From an uncultured Prevotellaceae bacterium (GTDB taxonomy: Bacteria > Bacteroidota > Bacteroidia > Bacteroidales > Bacteroidaceae): a stretch of 46,750 bases of DNA. Every line of letters begins with the position of its first letter. Positions within the stretch are counted from its first letter, which is position 1. The DNA is taken from NCBI GenBank assembly GCA_902784615.1, contig CACZVN010000020.1:1-46750 (forward strand). The letters are read 5' to 3'. Under the pieces are notes generated by a model. It ran no database searches. It had not been told where the DNA came from and saw only the letters and a list, made by a program, of their open reading frames with translations. Below, piece by piece: positions 8,395 through 16,776 of the stretch. Both the position numbers and the translations under genes were made by a program.

Positions 8395-9369
8395 ATGGTA
8401 AACTACAAGGATTTAGGTCTCGTAAATACCCGCGAGATGTTCAAGAGAGCAGTAGCCGGCGGCTATGCTATCCCCGCTTTCAACTTCAACACGATGGAGC
8501 AGATGCAGGCCATCGTGATGGCTGCTGTTGAGACAAAGTCACCTGTCATCATGCAGGTTTCCAAGGGCGCACGTAACTATGCTAACGCTACGATTCTCCG
8601 CTATATGGCTGAGGGTGCTGTGGCTTACGCCAAGGAGCTTGGTTGCGCTCATCCTGAGATCGTGCTTCATCTTGACCACGGTGACAGTTTCGAACTCTGT
8701 AAGGACTGTATCGACATGGGCTTCTCTTCAGTGATGATCGACGGTTCACACCTCCCTTACGAGGAGAACGTTGCTCTGGCTAAGAAGGTTGTTGACTATG
8801 CTCATCAGTTCGATGTGACCGTTGAGGCAGAACTCGGCGTGCTCGCAGGTGTTGAGGATGAGGTTTCTGCTGCAGAGTCTCACTACACCAAGCCTGAGGA
8901 GGTGATCGACTTCGCTACCCGTACAGGTTGTGACTCTTTGGCTATCTCTATCGGTACTTCTCACGGTGCTCACAAGTTCACTCCCGAGCAGTGCACACTC
9001 GTGAACGGTGTACTCGTTCCGCCCCCATTGGCATTCGACATCCTCGCAGAGATCGAGAAGAAGCTCCCTGGATTCCCCATCGTGCTTCACGGTTCTTCTT
9101 CTGTTCCTATGGACGAGGTGAACACTATCAACAAGTTCGGTGGCAAGCTTGAGGCCGCTATCGGTATCCCCGAGGAGCAGCTCCGCAAGGCTTCTAAGAG
9201 CGCTGTATGCAAGATCAACATCGACTCCGACTCTCGTCTGGCCATGACCGCTGCCATCCGTCAGCATCTCGCTGAGCATCCTGGAGACTTCGATCCTCGT
9301 CAGTATCTGAAGCCCGCCCGCGAGAACATGAAGAAGATGTACATCCACAAGATTGTGAATGTGCTCTAG
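8395..9369 (+). CDS. fba: Class II fructose-bisphosphate aldolase
   Basis: A 324-aa zinc aldolase that cleaves fructose 1,6-bisphosphate to dihydroxyacetone phosphate and glyceraldehyde 3-phosphate in glycolysis and gluconeogenesis. The catalytic Asp94 and zinc ligand His95 lie in LHLDHGD; further ligands are His190 in GTSHGAHKF and His232 in VLHGSSSVP, and Glu144 lies in VEAELG. The gene stands alone with its own promoter. The codon use is strongly biased (many CGT, CTC and GGT codons), as expected for a highly expressed gene. Confidence 0.96.
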   Translation: MVNYKDLGLVNTREMFKRAVAGGYAIPAFNFNTMEQMQAIVMAAVETKSPVIMQVSKGARNYANATILRYMAEGAVAYAKELGCAHPEIVLHLDHGDSFELCKDCIDMGFSSVMIDGSHLPYEENVALAKKVVDYAHQFDVTVEAELGVLAGVEDEVSAAESHYTKPEEVIDFATRTGCDSLAISIGTSHGAHKFTPEQCTLVNGVLVPPPLAFDILAEIEKKLPGFPIVLHGSSSVPMDEVNTINKFGGKLEAAIGIPEEQLRKASKSAVCKINIDSDSRLAMTAAIRQHLAEHPGDFDPRQYLKPARENMKKMYIHKIVNVL

Positions 9370-9417
9370 GGAATCCATTTCTTTTTTATGTATTTTTGTC
9401 TTTTTTCTCCTATTTTA

Positions 9418-9448
9418 TTGGTTAATTCAAAAAATGTGCGTAAATTTG
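9418..9448 (+). promoter_or_regulatory. Promoter of the partner-switching operon
   Basis: TTG at 9418-9420, 20 bp, then TAAATTTG at 9441-9448, about 30 nt before the ATG at 9479. It is a good Bacteroidetes-type promoter and the only clear one before the next five genes. Confidence 0.7.
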
Positions 9449-9478
9449 CAGCATTGACTGATTAATCACTCTAACCCA

Positions 9479-11608
9479 ATGGGCATACGCCAGTTTCTGA
9501 TATGTGCCATGCTGTTGCTTTCCGCAACATCTCTCTACGGCAATGAGGCCGAGGAGATTAGGAAACGATTGCCTCAGTTAAAAGGTGAAGAAAAGTTGGA
9601 AGCCCTTAGCCGTTTGCTTGATATCAGTAGGGAGAACGACGATTTTCAGTCGCAGATCAATTGTCTGTATGACCATCTGAACGAGGCGCGTCGGCAAGGG
9701 AATGTGGAACAAGAGAGTGCTGATCTTCTGACACGAGGTGCGCTCTTTTATAATAATGATCTAAACGACTCTCTCTTTTATTATGTGCGTGGGGATTTGG
9801 ACTATTTGGCCAAACATGAACAGTGGATGCGCTTTTATCGACTGTGGTACAGCTTAGCTAATACATATGTCTATTCCGATTCGTTGGCTACGGGTTTGAA
9901 AGAGGCCCAGACCATGTACGAGAACGCTAAAGAGCGTAAGGATACACTTGGGCAAGGACTGGCCTATATGGCCATGGGTAATGCTTATTATAATATGCAT
10001 GACATGGAGGAGTCTTCTGTGGCTTATCAAAAAGCGATTGATCAGTTAATGACGCTTCATCTGCTGCCAATAGACGCGTTAAACGCATTCTCTTCTCTGT
10101 GTGATGTGTTGGAGAGGACTCAGGCTTATCAGCAGCTTCGTCAACTTACCGTGCAGTGGAAGAAAGCCATCAATCAGTCAATAAAAGATTGGAATCTTTC
10201 AGCTAATTCTCCTGGCATCATACTGAATTGGGTGTATTATTATGTCGGGTGTGCTCAGGCCGCACTTGGCTTGCACCAGACGGAACAGGCCTCCAGGATG
10301 CTTGATGAGGCAAGGAAATATATCCTTAATGAGGAGAGTGACCCATACCGTTCTTGGCTTTTCTATCAGGCTAAATTATGTCAGCAGCGTGGTTCCTTTG
10401 CTGAGGCTCTTTCATATAACAGTAAACTGCTTCCTTTGGTGGAGGGTATCGATGACAAGGCAGAACTGATTCGTGTGAAGCAGCAGCGGGCAGAAATCAT
10501 GACTAGCCTGGGTAAGGACAAGGCTGCAGCAGACCTCTATCGTGAAATATACATGATCAACGACTCTGCCAATATTCGTGACACGAAGCGACAGTTGGCA
10601 GAGATGAATGCCCGGTTTAACGTTGACGAGTTGGAGATGAAGCAGGCGCGCTTAGAAACGGAACAGGCCCGTTTGGAAATGGAAAAGGCACAGCAGCAAC
10701 GCCTGGGTATTATCATCATCACCTCCATCATCGTCCTTTCATTGGTGATATTTATCTATTTCCGCCTGCGTTCTGCCAAACGCCTGAAGGTGGCTCACGA
10801 AGAACTGGAAGAGGCGCATAGTAATCTGTTGACGGCCTACGACCAACTTGAGGAAACTACTGCTGCGAAAGAGCGCATCGAGAGTGATTTGCGTATTGCA
10901 CGCGACATACAGCGTAGTATGGTGCCTAGTACTTTCCCAGATCGTCCTGATATGGATCTTTATGCTGCAATGACTCCTGCCAAACTTGTAGGCGGTGACC
11001 TCTATGGTTATCTGTTGTTGGACGACAAACTCTACTTTACACTGGGAGATGTGAGTGGCAAGGGTGTGCCTGCCTCACTCTTCATGGCACAGGCTACGCG
11101 CCTTTTCAGAACATTGGCCACCCAACAAATGATGCCTGCGGAGATATGCACACGTATCAATGATGCGTTATCAGGTGAAGACAATGAACAAGGTATGTTT
11201 GTGACAATGTTTGTAGGACTGGTGGATCTGAAGACAGGGCATCTGGACTTCTGCAATGCCGGTCATAATCCTCCCGTGTTGGTTGCCCCCGATAAAGCGG
11301 TATTCCTCGAGATGCAGCCTAACGCACCTATCGGCCTATGGCCAGGACTGGAATATGAGGGAGAAGAGGTGGAAAGTATTATGGATATACCATTCTTTGT
11401 CTATAGCGATGGTCTTAACGAGGCCGAGAACCGTCAGCTGGAGCAGTTCTCCGATGAGCGCCTGCTTAAGATTCTACAGAACACGACTTTTGGAAGTTCA
11501 CGGCAGACCATCGAAATGCTGGAGGCCGCTGTGGAAAAACATCGTGACGGGGCAGAGCCCAATGATGACCTTACGATGCTTTGTGTGAAGATTATCAGAA
11601 ATAACTAA
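9479..11608 (+). CDS. TPR-containing SpoIIE/RsbU-type PP2C phosphatase
   Basis: A 709-aa sensor phosphatase. It has a signal peptide (FLICAMLLLSATSLYG), a TPR-rich region over about residues 25-380 that should face the periplasm, a charged coiled coil (ELEMKQARLETEQARLEMEKAQQ), one membrane helix (LGIIIITSIIVLSLVIFIYF), a cytoplasmic coiled coil with ATAAKERIESDLRIARDIQ-like linker, and a C-terminal PP2C domain. The metal-binding aspartates are present in VGGDLYG, GDVSGKG, YSDGLNEA and NDDLTML. By analogy with RsbU/SpoIIE it should dephosphorylate the STAS protein encoded two genes downstream when its TPR domain senses a signal. It is 18 bp upstream of the kinase gene. Confidence 0.93.
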   Translation: MGIRQFLICAMLLLSATSLYGNEAEEIRKRLPQLKGEEKLEALSRLLDISRENDDFQSQINCLYDHLNEARRQGNVEQESADLLTRGALFYNNDLNDSLFYYVRGDLDYLAKHEQWMRFYRLWYSLANTYVYSDSLATGLKEAQTMYENAKERKDTLGQGLAYMAMGNAYYNMHDMEESSVAYQKAIDQLMTLHLLPIDALNAFSSLCDVLERTQAYQQLRQLTVQWKKAINQSIKDWNLSANSPGIILNWVYYYVGCAQAALGLHQTEQASRMLDEARKYILNEESDPYRSWLFYQAKLCQQRGSFAEALSYNSKLLPLVEGIDDKAELIRVKQQRAEIMTSLGKDKAAADLYREIYMINDSANIRDTKRQLAEMNARFNVDELEMKQARLETEQARLEMEKAQQQRLGIIIITSIIVLSLVIFIYFRLRSAKRLKVAHEELEEAHSNLLTAYDQLEETTAAKERIESDLRIARDIQRSMVPSTFPDRPDMDLYAAMTPAKLVGGDLYGYLLLDDKLYFTLGDVSGKGVPASLFMAQATRLFRTLATQQMMPAEICTRINDALSGEDNEQGMFVTMFVGLVDLKTGHLDFCNAGHNPPVLVAPDKAVFLEMQPNAPIGLWPGLEYEGEEVESIMDIPFFVYSDGLNEAENRQLEQFSDERLLKILQNTTFGSSRQTIEMLEAAVEKHRDGAEPNDDLTMLCVKIIRNN

Positions 11609-11626
11609 GAACGCAACGATAGAATT

Positions 11627-12037
11627 ATGAGAAAGGAGCTTTGTATCAAGAATCATCTTAGTGAACTGGAGAAAGTTGGCCAGTTTATGGAAGAAATCGG
11701 CGAGGAACTGGGACTCAGTATGGAGTTACAGATGAATCTGAACCTCGTGATTGAGGAAATGGTTGTCAATGTCATTTCCTATGCCTATCCAGAGGGGACG
11801 GTGGCCGACATAGAACTACTGGCCAAGAGTGACGGTAAGGAACTGACCTTCGTGCTCAGCGACCAAGGCCGTGAGTTTGATCCTACTGCTAAGGAGGACA
11901 AAGACATGACTCTCAACCCTGCAGAACGTGAATTGGGCGGTATGGGTATTTTTATCGTCAAGAATATCATGAACAAGGTGACCTACCAGCGCTTGGATGG
12001 CAAGAACCTGCTGACGATGACCAAGGGAATAGAATAG
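11627..12037 (+). CDS. RsbW/SpoIIAB-like serine kinase (HATPase_c anti-sigma type)
   Basis: A 136-aa GHKL ATPase with the N-box around Asn48 (IEEMVVNVISYAY), the G1 box LSDQGREFDP at 78-87 and the G2 box ELGGMGIFIV at 102-111. In known partner-switch systems such a protein binds either its target or the unphosphorylated STAS antagonist, and phosphorylates the latter. No sigma factor gene is found in the window, so the bound target is unknown. It is encoded between the phosphatase and the STAS gene with short gaps (18 and 32 bp), in the usual module order. Confidence 0.93.
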   Translation: MRKELCIKNHLSELEKVGQFMEEIGEELGLSMELQMNLNLVIEEMVVNVISYAYPEGTVADIELLAKSDGKELTFVLSDQGREFDPTAKEDKDMTLNPAERELGGMGIFIVKNIMNKVTYQRLDGKNLLTMTKGIE

Positions 12038-12069
12038 AATTATATAATCATCATTTAATACTTACAATT

Positions 12070-12381
12070 ATGACACAGATTTTAAAAGAAGGTGGCAAGA
12101 CCATCATCAAGACGGGAAGTCGTATCGACACAATGAATGCAAGTCAGTTTGAAGAAGACATCCAGCCTGCCCTGAAGGACGGTGGCGTGGATCTGGAAAT
12201 GGACTGCACGGATCTTACTTACATGGCCAGTTCTGGTCTGCGTATTATCCAGAAGACAATGCGTACGGTCATGCAGTTGCGCGGACAGTTCAAGATGACC
12301 AATGTCAGCCCTGAAATCTACAAGGTGCTTGCTATGACAGGCTTTACAAAGTTTATGAAAGTTGAACAGAAAAAAGGTTAA
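12070..12381 (+). CDS. STAS domain anti-sigma factor antagonist-like protein
   Basis: A 103-aa single STAS domain. The segment 'DCTDLTYMASSGLRIIQKTMRT' matches the phosphorylation loop of SpoIIAA/RsbV; Ser55 directly before Gly56 is the likely phosphosite. The usual Asp ahead of the Ser-Ser pair is replaced by Ala53. It should switch between the phosphorylated (inactive) and free (kinase-binding) state under control of the adjacent kinase and phosphatase. It is 5 bp upstream of a membrane coiled-coil protein. Confidence 0.93.
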   Translation: MTQILKEGGKTIIKTGSRIDTMNASQFEEDIQPALKDGGVDLEMDCTDLTYMASSGLRIIQKTMRTVMQLRGQFKMTNVSPEIYKVLAMTGFTKFMKVEQKKG

Positions 12382-12386
12382 GGATT

Positions 12387-12722
12387 ATGTTATATGTAGT
12401 AATTATACTGGCGATTATTGTTGTCGTACTCGCCGTAGCCCTCTTCTTCCAGGTGAAGGCATCCAAGCAGCAGGCAGAGGATGGACAGCAGTTATTGAAC
12501 GATTACCAGCGTCGTGTTGATGAACTTCAGCGGCTGCTGGAAGATTATAACTCTCTTTCCAAGAACTTCGAGAACATCGGCAAAGGATACGAGCAGGCAC
12601 TGTTGCTCTTCGACAAGATGGCCGATATCCGTCATCATCTGGAGCTGATCGCCCAGAATGACAAGGATCCTGACAGCGTGGCACGCATTCAGGATCTGCT
12701 GAAGAAGTTCGATAAGTTGTAA
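12387..12722 (+). CDS. Membrane-anchored coiled-coil protein of unknown function
   Basis: A 111-aa protein with one N-terminal membrane helix (residues 1-22, VVIILAIIVVVLAVALFF) and a cytoplasmic helical region rich in Gln, Glu, Asp and Leu (residues 25-111) that should form a coiled coil. No family is recognised. It follows the STAS gene by only 5 bp, so it is very probably co-translated with the partner-switching set and may be an adaptor or output of it. Another possibility is a simple membrane scaffold. Confidence 0.8.
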   Translation: MLYVVIILAIIVVVLAVALFFQVKASKQQAEDGQQLLNDYQRRVDELQRLLEDYNSLSKNFENIGKGYEQALLLFDKMADIRHHLELIAQNDKDPDSVARIQDLLKKFDKL

Positions 12723-12750
12723 AACGAATTTAATCCGTCATCTACGGGAA

Positions 12751-15609
12751 ATGAGGAAAACCATTAATCAACCATTTTATACTCGATGTCTGATGGCATT
12801 GGCATTGTTGCTGATGCCATGGGGCATGTATGCGCAGGACAATATGGTGACCCCTGTGTTGAAGTTTCGGAATCCCAATATTCAGGCCAACATCGAGGAG
12901 GTGACTACGTGGACGATGAATTGGAGTGCAAGGAACGGTGTTTATCCTGAGCTTTACAATCCTAACCAACTGTCAGGATTTGTCTATTCATCTTCTAACA
13001 CGGGTGTTGCAACGATTGATGATAAGGGTGCCATCACGCCGGTAGCACCTGGAACGACGACGATTACGGCATCTTATGGTGGTAAAGAATACGTTTATTA
13101 CCCCGTTTCCGCATCCTATACGCTGACTTACACGGATGATCGAAATGATGTCAAGGATTTGGGCTTCGGTTTCTCTTCGTCAACGGCTGAGGTTACTTAT
13201 GGAGATGCAACAGTGAGTACGCCCACCTTGGAGATGGGAAAGATGCCATCTAGTCCAACCGTTACTTTTTCTTCATCCGCACAGGGCGTTGCTACCGTTG
13301 ATGCTTCGGGTCAGGTAACTGTTGTTGGTGCTGGTCAGACCGCCATTACAGCCTCGTTTGCTGGCAACGAAAATGTTAAGCCAGGATCAGTGTCCTATAC
13401 GCTGACAGTGGCCAAGAAGGAAGTGGGGCTTCAGTGGGGAACGACATCCTTTACCTACGATGGCAGTGCTCATGTGCCGACGGCCACAGCCACGGGACTC
13501 GTTGGCTCTGATAAATGTTCTGTCACGGTTGACGGTGCACAAACCAATGCCGGTAGTTATACTGCCACAGCCTCTGCCTTGAGTAACGCCAACTATAAGT
13601 TGCCCACAGCCAACACCACGACCTTTACCATTGGTAAGGCGAATGCGACGGTGACCTTTGCATCGAAGAGTGCTGATGCCAAGATCGGTGAAACCTTTAC
13701 GTCGCCGACGGCCACCACGACCCCGGCAGGTCTGACACTCGCATACACGTCTTCTGCTCCTACTGTGGCGACTGTTGATGGCTCTACAGGTAAGGTGACG
13801 CTGGTGGCAGCAGGTTCTACGACTATCACGGCGACATTTGCCGGCAATAATAACCTCAATTCAGCTAGCGACAGTTATACGCTGACAGTGTCGAAGAGTG
13901 ATCCTGTCGATGCGGGGCTTAGCTTCTCTTCAAAGAGTGCGACAGCGACGTATGGTGATGCGACGGTAGCTTCTCCGACACTGAGCAATCCCAATAAACT
14001 CTCCCTTACTTGGAGCAGCAGTAATAAGAAAGTTGCAACTGTCGGTGCCGATGGTACAGTCACTATTATGGGTGCAGGCGAGACCGTGATATCTGCCGCT
14101 TTTGCCGGAAATGATAGTTATAAGGCCCAGACTGTCAGTTTTACCTTGACCGTCAACAAGGCGAATGCGACGGTGACCTTTGCATCGAAGAGTGCTGATG
14201 CCAAGATCGGTGAAACCTTTACGTCGCCGACGGCCACCACGACCCCAGCAGGTCTGACACTCGCATACACGTCTTCTGCTCCTACTGTGGCGACTGTTGA
14301 TGGCTCTACAGGTAAGGTGACGCTGGTGGCAGCAGGTTCAACGACTATTACGGCCACCTTCGCTGGTAACGACAATTACAATTCTGCCAGCGACAGTTAT
14401 ATACTGACAGTGTCGAAGGCAGATGCTGTGGAGGTGGAACTTAGTTTTGCTTCAAAGAGTGCGACAGCCACGTATGGCGATGCTACAGCCACGCCTCCGG
14501 CTCTGAACAACCCGAAACAACTGCCCTTGACTTGGAGCAGTAGTAATGTGAAAGTGGCCACGATTGGTACAGGCAACAGTATTCAGGTTGTGGGTGCAGG
14601 TGAGACCGTTATCTCTGCTACATTTGCAGGCAATGACGAATATCAGGGTAAGACCGCCAGTTTTAAGTTGACTGTTAACAAAGCAGCGGTGAAGGTGTCA
14701 TTTGATATTAGTTCGAAGACCGTTACATTGGGAGACGACTACACGTCCCCCAAGGCGACGACGACCCCGCCTGACCTTCCGCTTTATTATTCAACATCAG
14801 ATAAGCAAGTGGCAAAGGTAGATCACGAAACGGGAGATGTGACTTTGATAGGATCTGGAACTGTCAGAATCGCAGCATCTTTCTCGGGATCAAACAATTA
14901 CGAATCAGCATCTGCTTATTATGACTTGACGGTGATACAGGCGTTAAAGCCCATAGTGAAAGAACAGGATTATCCGATGGATGAGGAATATTTCGTGAAA
15001 GCTGACGGCAGTGAGGTAGATCTTTCGAATTCAATCGTCAACAATATCCTTTTCACCTTGAAGAATCAGAGTTCTTCAGAGGGTGACGGCTACGACACAG
15101 AGGAAAAATGTATCGTGATCAATACCGTGACACCCACATCGACGGTCAAAGCTCTCTTGGCAAGTGGTGTTGAACCTGGTTCAAAAGAGTTTGCCAGCCA
15201 GTTCACTGGTATGACGTTCCTCGTCCCTGAAGGTGATGGTTATATTATTGTCACCTCACAGGAAGCTGAGGGCATCTATCTGATGGTGAAGATCGGTTCT
15301 AATGCCCCAGTTGCCATTAGTATGCAAGAAATGGGTGATTATAGTATTCCGTATCAGAGTAATACACAGACTTTCGTTTATCTGTGGAATGGCGGCACAG
15401 AAGGTGCCAGTGGAACCAGAGGTAAGAAGGCCATGTCTGATACGAGAGTCCGCAAGGTCTCCTGCAAAGGCAAATCAAGTGGGATACAGCAGGTCCTCTA
15501 TGAGATGTCCGGCGATCAGCCTTGGTACGACCTGAGTGGCCAGCGGATCGTGCAGCCCATGAAGAAGGGTGTGTATATCCATGGAAACCGGAAGGTCGTT
15601 ATTAAATGA
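12751..15609 (+). CDS. Large exported Ig-like (BIG2/MBG) repeat protein with C-terminal sorting-like tail
   Basis: A 952-aa exported protein. A signal peptide (CLMALALLLMPWGMYAQ) is followed by six or seven Ig-like domains of about 85 residues with the BIG2 pattern 'S...VATVD..G.VT.VGAG.T.ITA.FAGN..Y....SYTLTV', one MBG-like domain (YDGSAHVPTATATGL) at about 235-290, a non-repeat domain at about 735-890, and a tail 'WYDLSGQRIVQPMKKGVYIHG.RKVVIK' of the kind found on secreted Prevotella proteins. Two Ig repeats are almost identical in DNA (see repeat entries). It lies 28 bp after the coiled-coil gene, so it may belong to the partner-switching transcript. It is probably a surface or secreted structural/adhesive protein; no enzymatic domain is seen. 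Confidence 0.88.
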   Translation: MRKTINQPFYTRCLMALALLLMPWGMYAQDNMVTPVLKFRNPNIQANIEEVTTWTMNWSARNGVYPELYNPNQLSGFVYSSSNTGVATIDDKGAITPVAPGTTTITASYGGKEYVYYPVSASYTLTYTDDRNDVKDLGFGFSSSTAEVTYGDATVSTPTLEMGKMPSSPTVTFSSSAQGVATVDASGQVTVVGAGQTAITASFAGNENVKPGSVSYTLTVAKKEVGLQWGTTSFTYDGSAHVPTATATGLVGSDKCSVTVDGAQTNAGSYTATASALSNANYKLPTANTTTFTIGKANATVTFASKSADAKIGETFTSPTATTTPAGLTLAYTSSAPTVATVDGSTGKVTLVAAGSTTITATFAGNNNLNSASDSYTLTVSKSDPVDAGLSFSSKSATATYGDATVASPTLSNPNKLSLTWSSSNKKVATVGADGTVTIMGAGETVISAAFAGNDSYKAQTVSFTLTVNKANATVTFASKSADAKIGETFTSPTATTTPAGLTLAYTSSAPTVATVDGSTGKVTLVAAGSTTITATFAGNDNYNSASDSYILTVSKADAVEVELSFASKSATATYGDATATPPALNNPKQLPLTWSSSNVKVATIGTGNSIQVVGAGETVISATFAGNDEYQGKTASFKLTVNKAAVKVSFDISSKTVTLGDDYTSPKATTTPPDLPLYYSTSDKQVAKVDHETGDVTLIGSGTVRIAASFSGSNNYESASAYYDLTVIQALKPIVKEQDYPMDEEYFVKADGSEVDLSNSIVNNILFTLKNQSSSEGDGYDTEEKCIVINTVTPTSTVKALLASGVEPGSKEFASQFTGMTFLVPEGDGYIIVTSQEAEGIYLMVKIGSNAPVAISMQEMGDYSIPYQSNTQTFVYLWNGGTEGASGTRGKKAMSDTRVRKVSCKGKSSGIQQVLYEMSGDQPWYDLSGQRIVQPMKKGVYIHGNRKVVIK
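13636..13826 (+). repeat. 191-bp internal repeat, copy 1
   Basis: Within the Ig-like protein gene, this block matches 14158-14348 with only two mismatches and encodes identical residues (from KANATVTFASKSADAK through STTIT). It is a recent duplication or gene conversion of one Ig domain. Confidence 0.95.
14158..14348 (+). repeat. 191-bp internal repeat, copy 2
   Basis: Second copy of the repeat at 13636-13826, exactly 522 bp (174 codons, two domains) downstream, so the reading frame is kept. The flanking Ig repeats are much more diverged. Confidence 0.95.
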
Positions 15610-15614
15610 TGATT

Positions 15615-15646
15615 AATAAAGCCTCGCCAATCGGCGAGGCTTTATT
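15615..15646. terminator. Bidirectional terminator between converging genes
   Basis: A perfect 14-bp stem (15615-15628 with 15633-15646) with a 4-nt AATC loop. The GC-rich core GCCTCGCC/GGCGAGGC is flanked by A/T-rich arms, giving U-rich 3' sides on both strands. It sits between the Ig-like gene (ends 15609) and the DUF4831 gene on the other strand (ends 15651). Confidence 0.9.
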
Positions 15647-15650
15647 GTAC

Positions 15651-16739
15651 CTATTTTGGTAGTTCTGCTTCAAGTTTCTCGACGGCACCCGATAGGGGGT
15701 GGAGCCAGAGGTGCGTGGTATAGCGCTTGTTGAAAAGCGCACCGCTAAGTAGTTCTATATTGCCGAACTGTCCGGCAGGGAACTCTGCAGTGACGAGTGT
15801 TTCCCTGGCGTCAGAGACGGAGGAACGCAGACGTCCAGGAATGTTCACATAGATACCTGGCACTTGCTTGCTCTTTTTCTTGGGATCAACAGACTCTGGC
15901 GCCGGTACTGTCTTCAGGTCTTCTATAGTGATATAATAAGGTGTACCTGCGAGATCGTCTTGGTCCACCAGACCTAATTTCTGCGAGAAGCGGAAGAGTA
16001 TTTGATGGTTGATGCTTTTGTCTGGGACAACAGTAATGGTATATTCTGTGGTGTCGTTGACCGTAGTGCCCGTGAAGAGACTGGTCATCACGCGGTCCTG
16101 TTGGTCAAGTTGGCTGAGCATCAGCCGCAGCTGTTCACCGTCCTTTGGCATGTTGTCGGCCTGTCCGCGCACGAGCAGGTTACGACTCTCACGAATCTCA
16201 TAGATGTCCTGTGCCGTCAGTTCCGCCATCTTGGCGGTGCTGCCCGCAGCGAGGATCTCCTCACTCATGTATTGGCGCGGGTTGATAGTCGCAGGACGGG
16301 GAGCTGGCACAAAAGCCGGTGTGGTGATAGTCTTCTTCGGTTCGGCATTGATGGCCAACAGAATGCCATCGTCGGAGAGTCGGACATTCGTGGCGGAGGT
16401 CTTTGCATCGAACCTTACGGCAAAGCCCTTTGTGGTATCAGCTATGGCGACGGCCTCTTGTCGGATGGCTGTGATACGGTAACTGACGAAAGGAGTGGGA
16501 GAGACGCCCTTCATACGCAGGTAGCGCTCGGCATATTGACAGAATTCACCGGGAGTATAGGTGCTCTTCTCTATCTGTATAGTGATATTGATAGCAGTCT
16601 TGGGCAGGAAATAGATGGCTCCCTCCGCGGTCACGCCAGGCTGGTAATGGCTGCTAGCAGTTTGGGCTATGCAAAAAGATAAATGAAAAATGATAAAAGA
16701 TAACGCCATTAGAGGCTTTCTGTATATCTTGGTAATCAT
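15651..16739 (-). CDS. DUF4831 family exported protein
   Basis: A 362-aa protein with a signal peptide (LMALSFIIFHLSFCIAQ) followed by the DUF4831 region 'YQPGVTAEGAIYFLPKTAI.I.I.IEKSTYTPGEFCQYAERYL' and '..RNLLVRGQADNMPKDGEQL.LML..LD'. The family is confined to Bacteroidetes and has no assigned function; the signal peptide points to a periplasmic or outer membrane place. It lies 37 bp downstream of nnr on the same strand, so the two are probably co-transcribed. Confidence 0.9.
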   Translation of the reverse strand: MITKIYRKPLMALSFIIFHLSFCIAQTASSHYQPGVTAEGAIYFLPKTAINITIQIEKSTYTPGEFCQYAERYLRMKGVSPTPFVSYRITAIRQEAVAIADTTKGFAVRFDAKTSATNVRLSDDGILLAINAEPKKTITTPAFVPAPRPATINPRQYMSEEILAAGSTAKMAELTAQDIYEIRESRNLLVRGQADNMPKDGEQLRLMLSQLDQQDRVMTSLFTGTTVNDTTEYTITVVPDKSINHQILFRFSQKLGLVDQDDLAGTPYYITIEDLKTVPAPESVDPKKKSKQVPGIYVNIPGRLRSSVSDARETLVTAEFPAGQFGNIELLSGALFNKRYTTHLWLHPLSGAVEKLEAELPK

Positions 16740-16776
16740 AATTCCTAATGTCTCATTTCTAATGTCTCACTACTCA

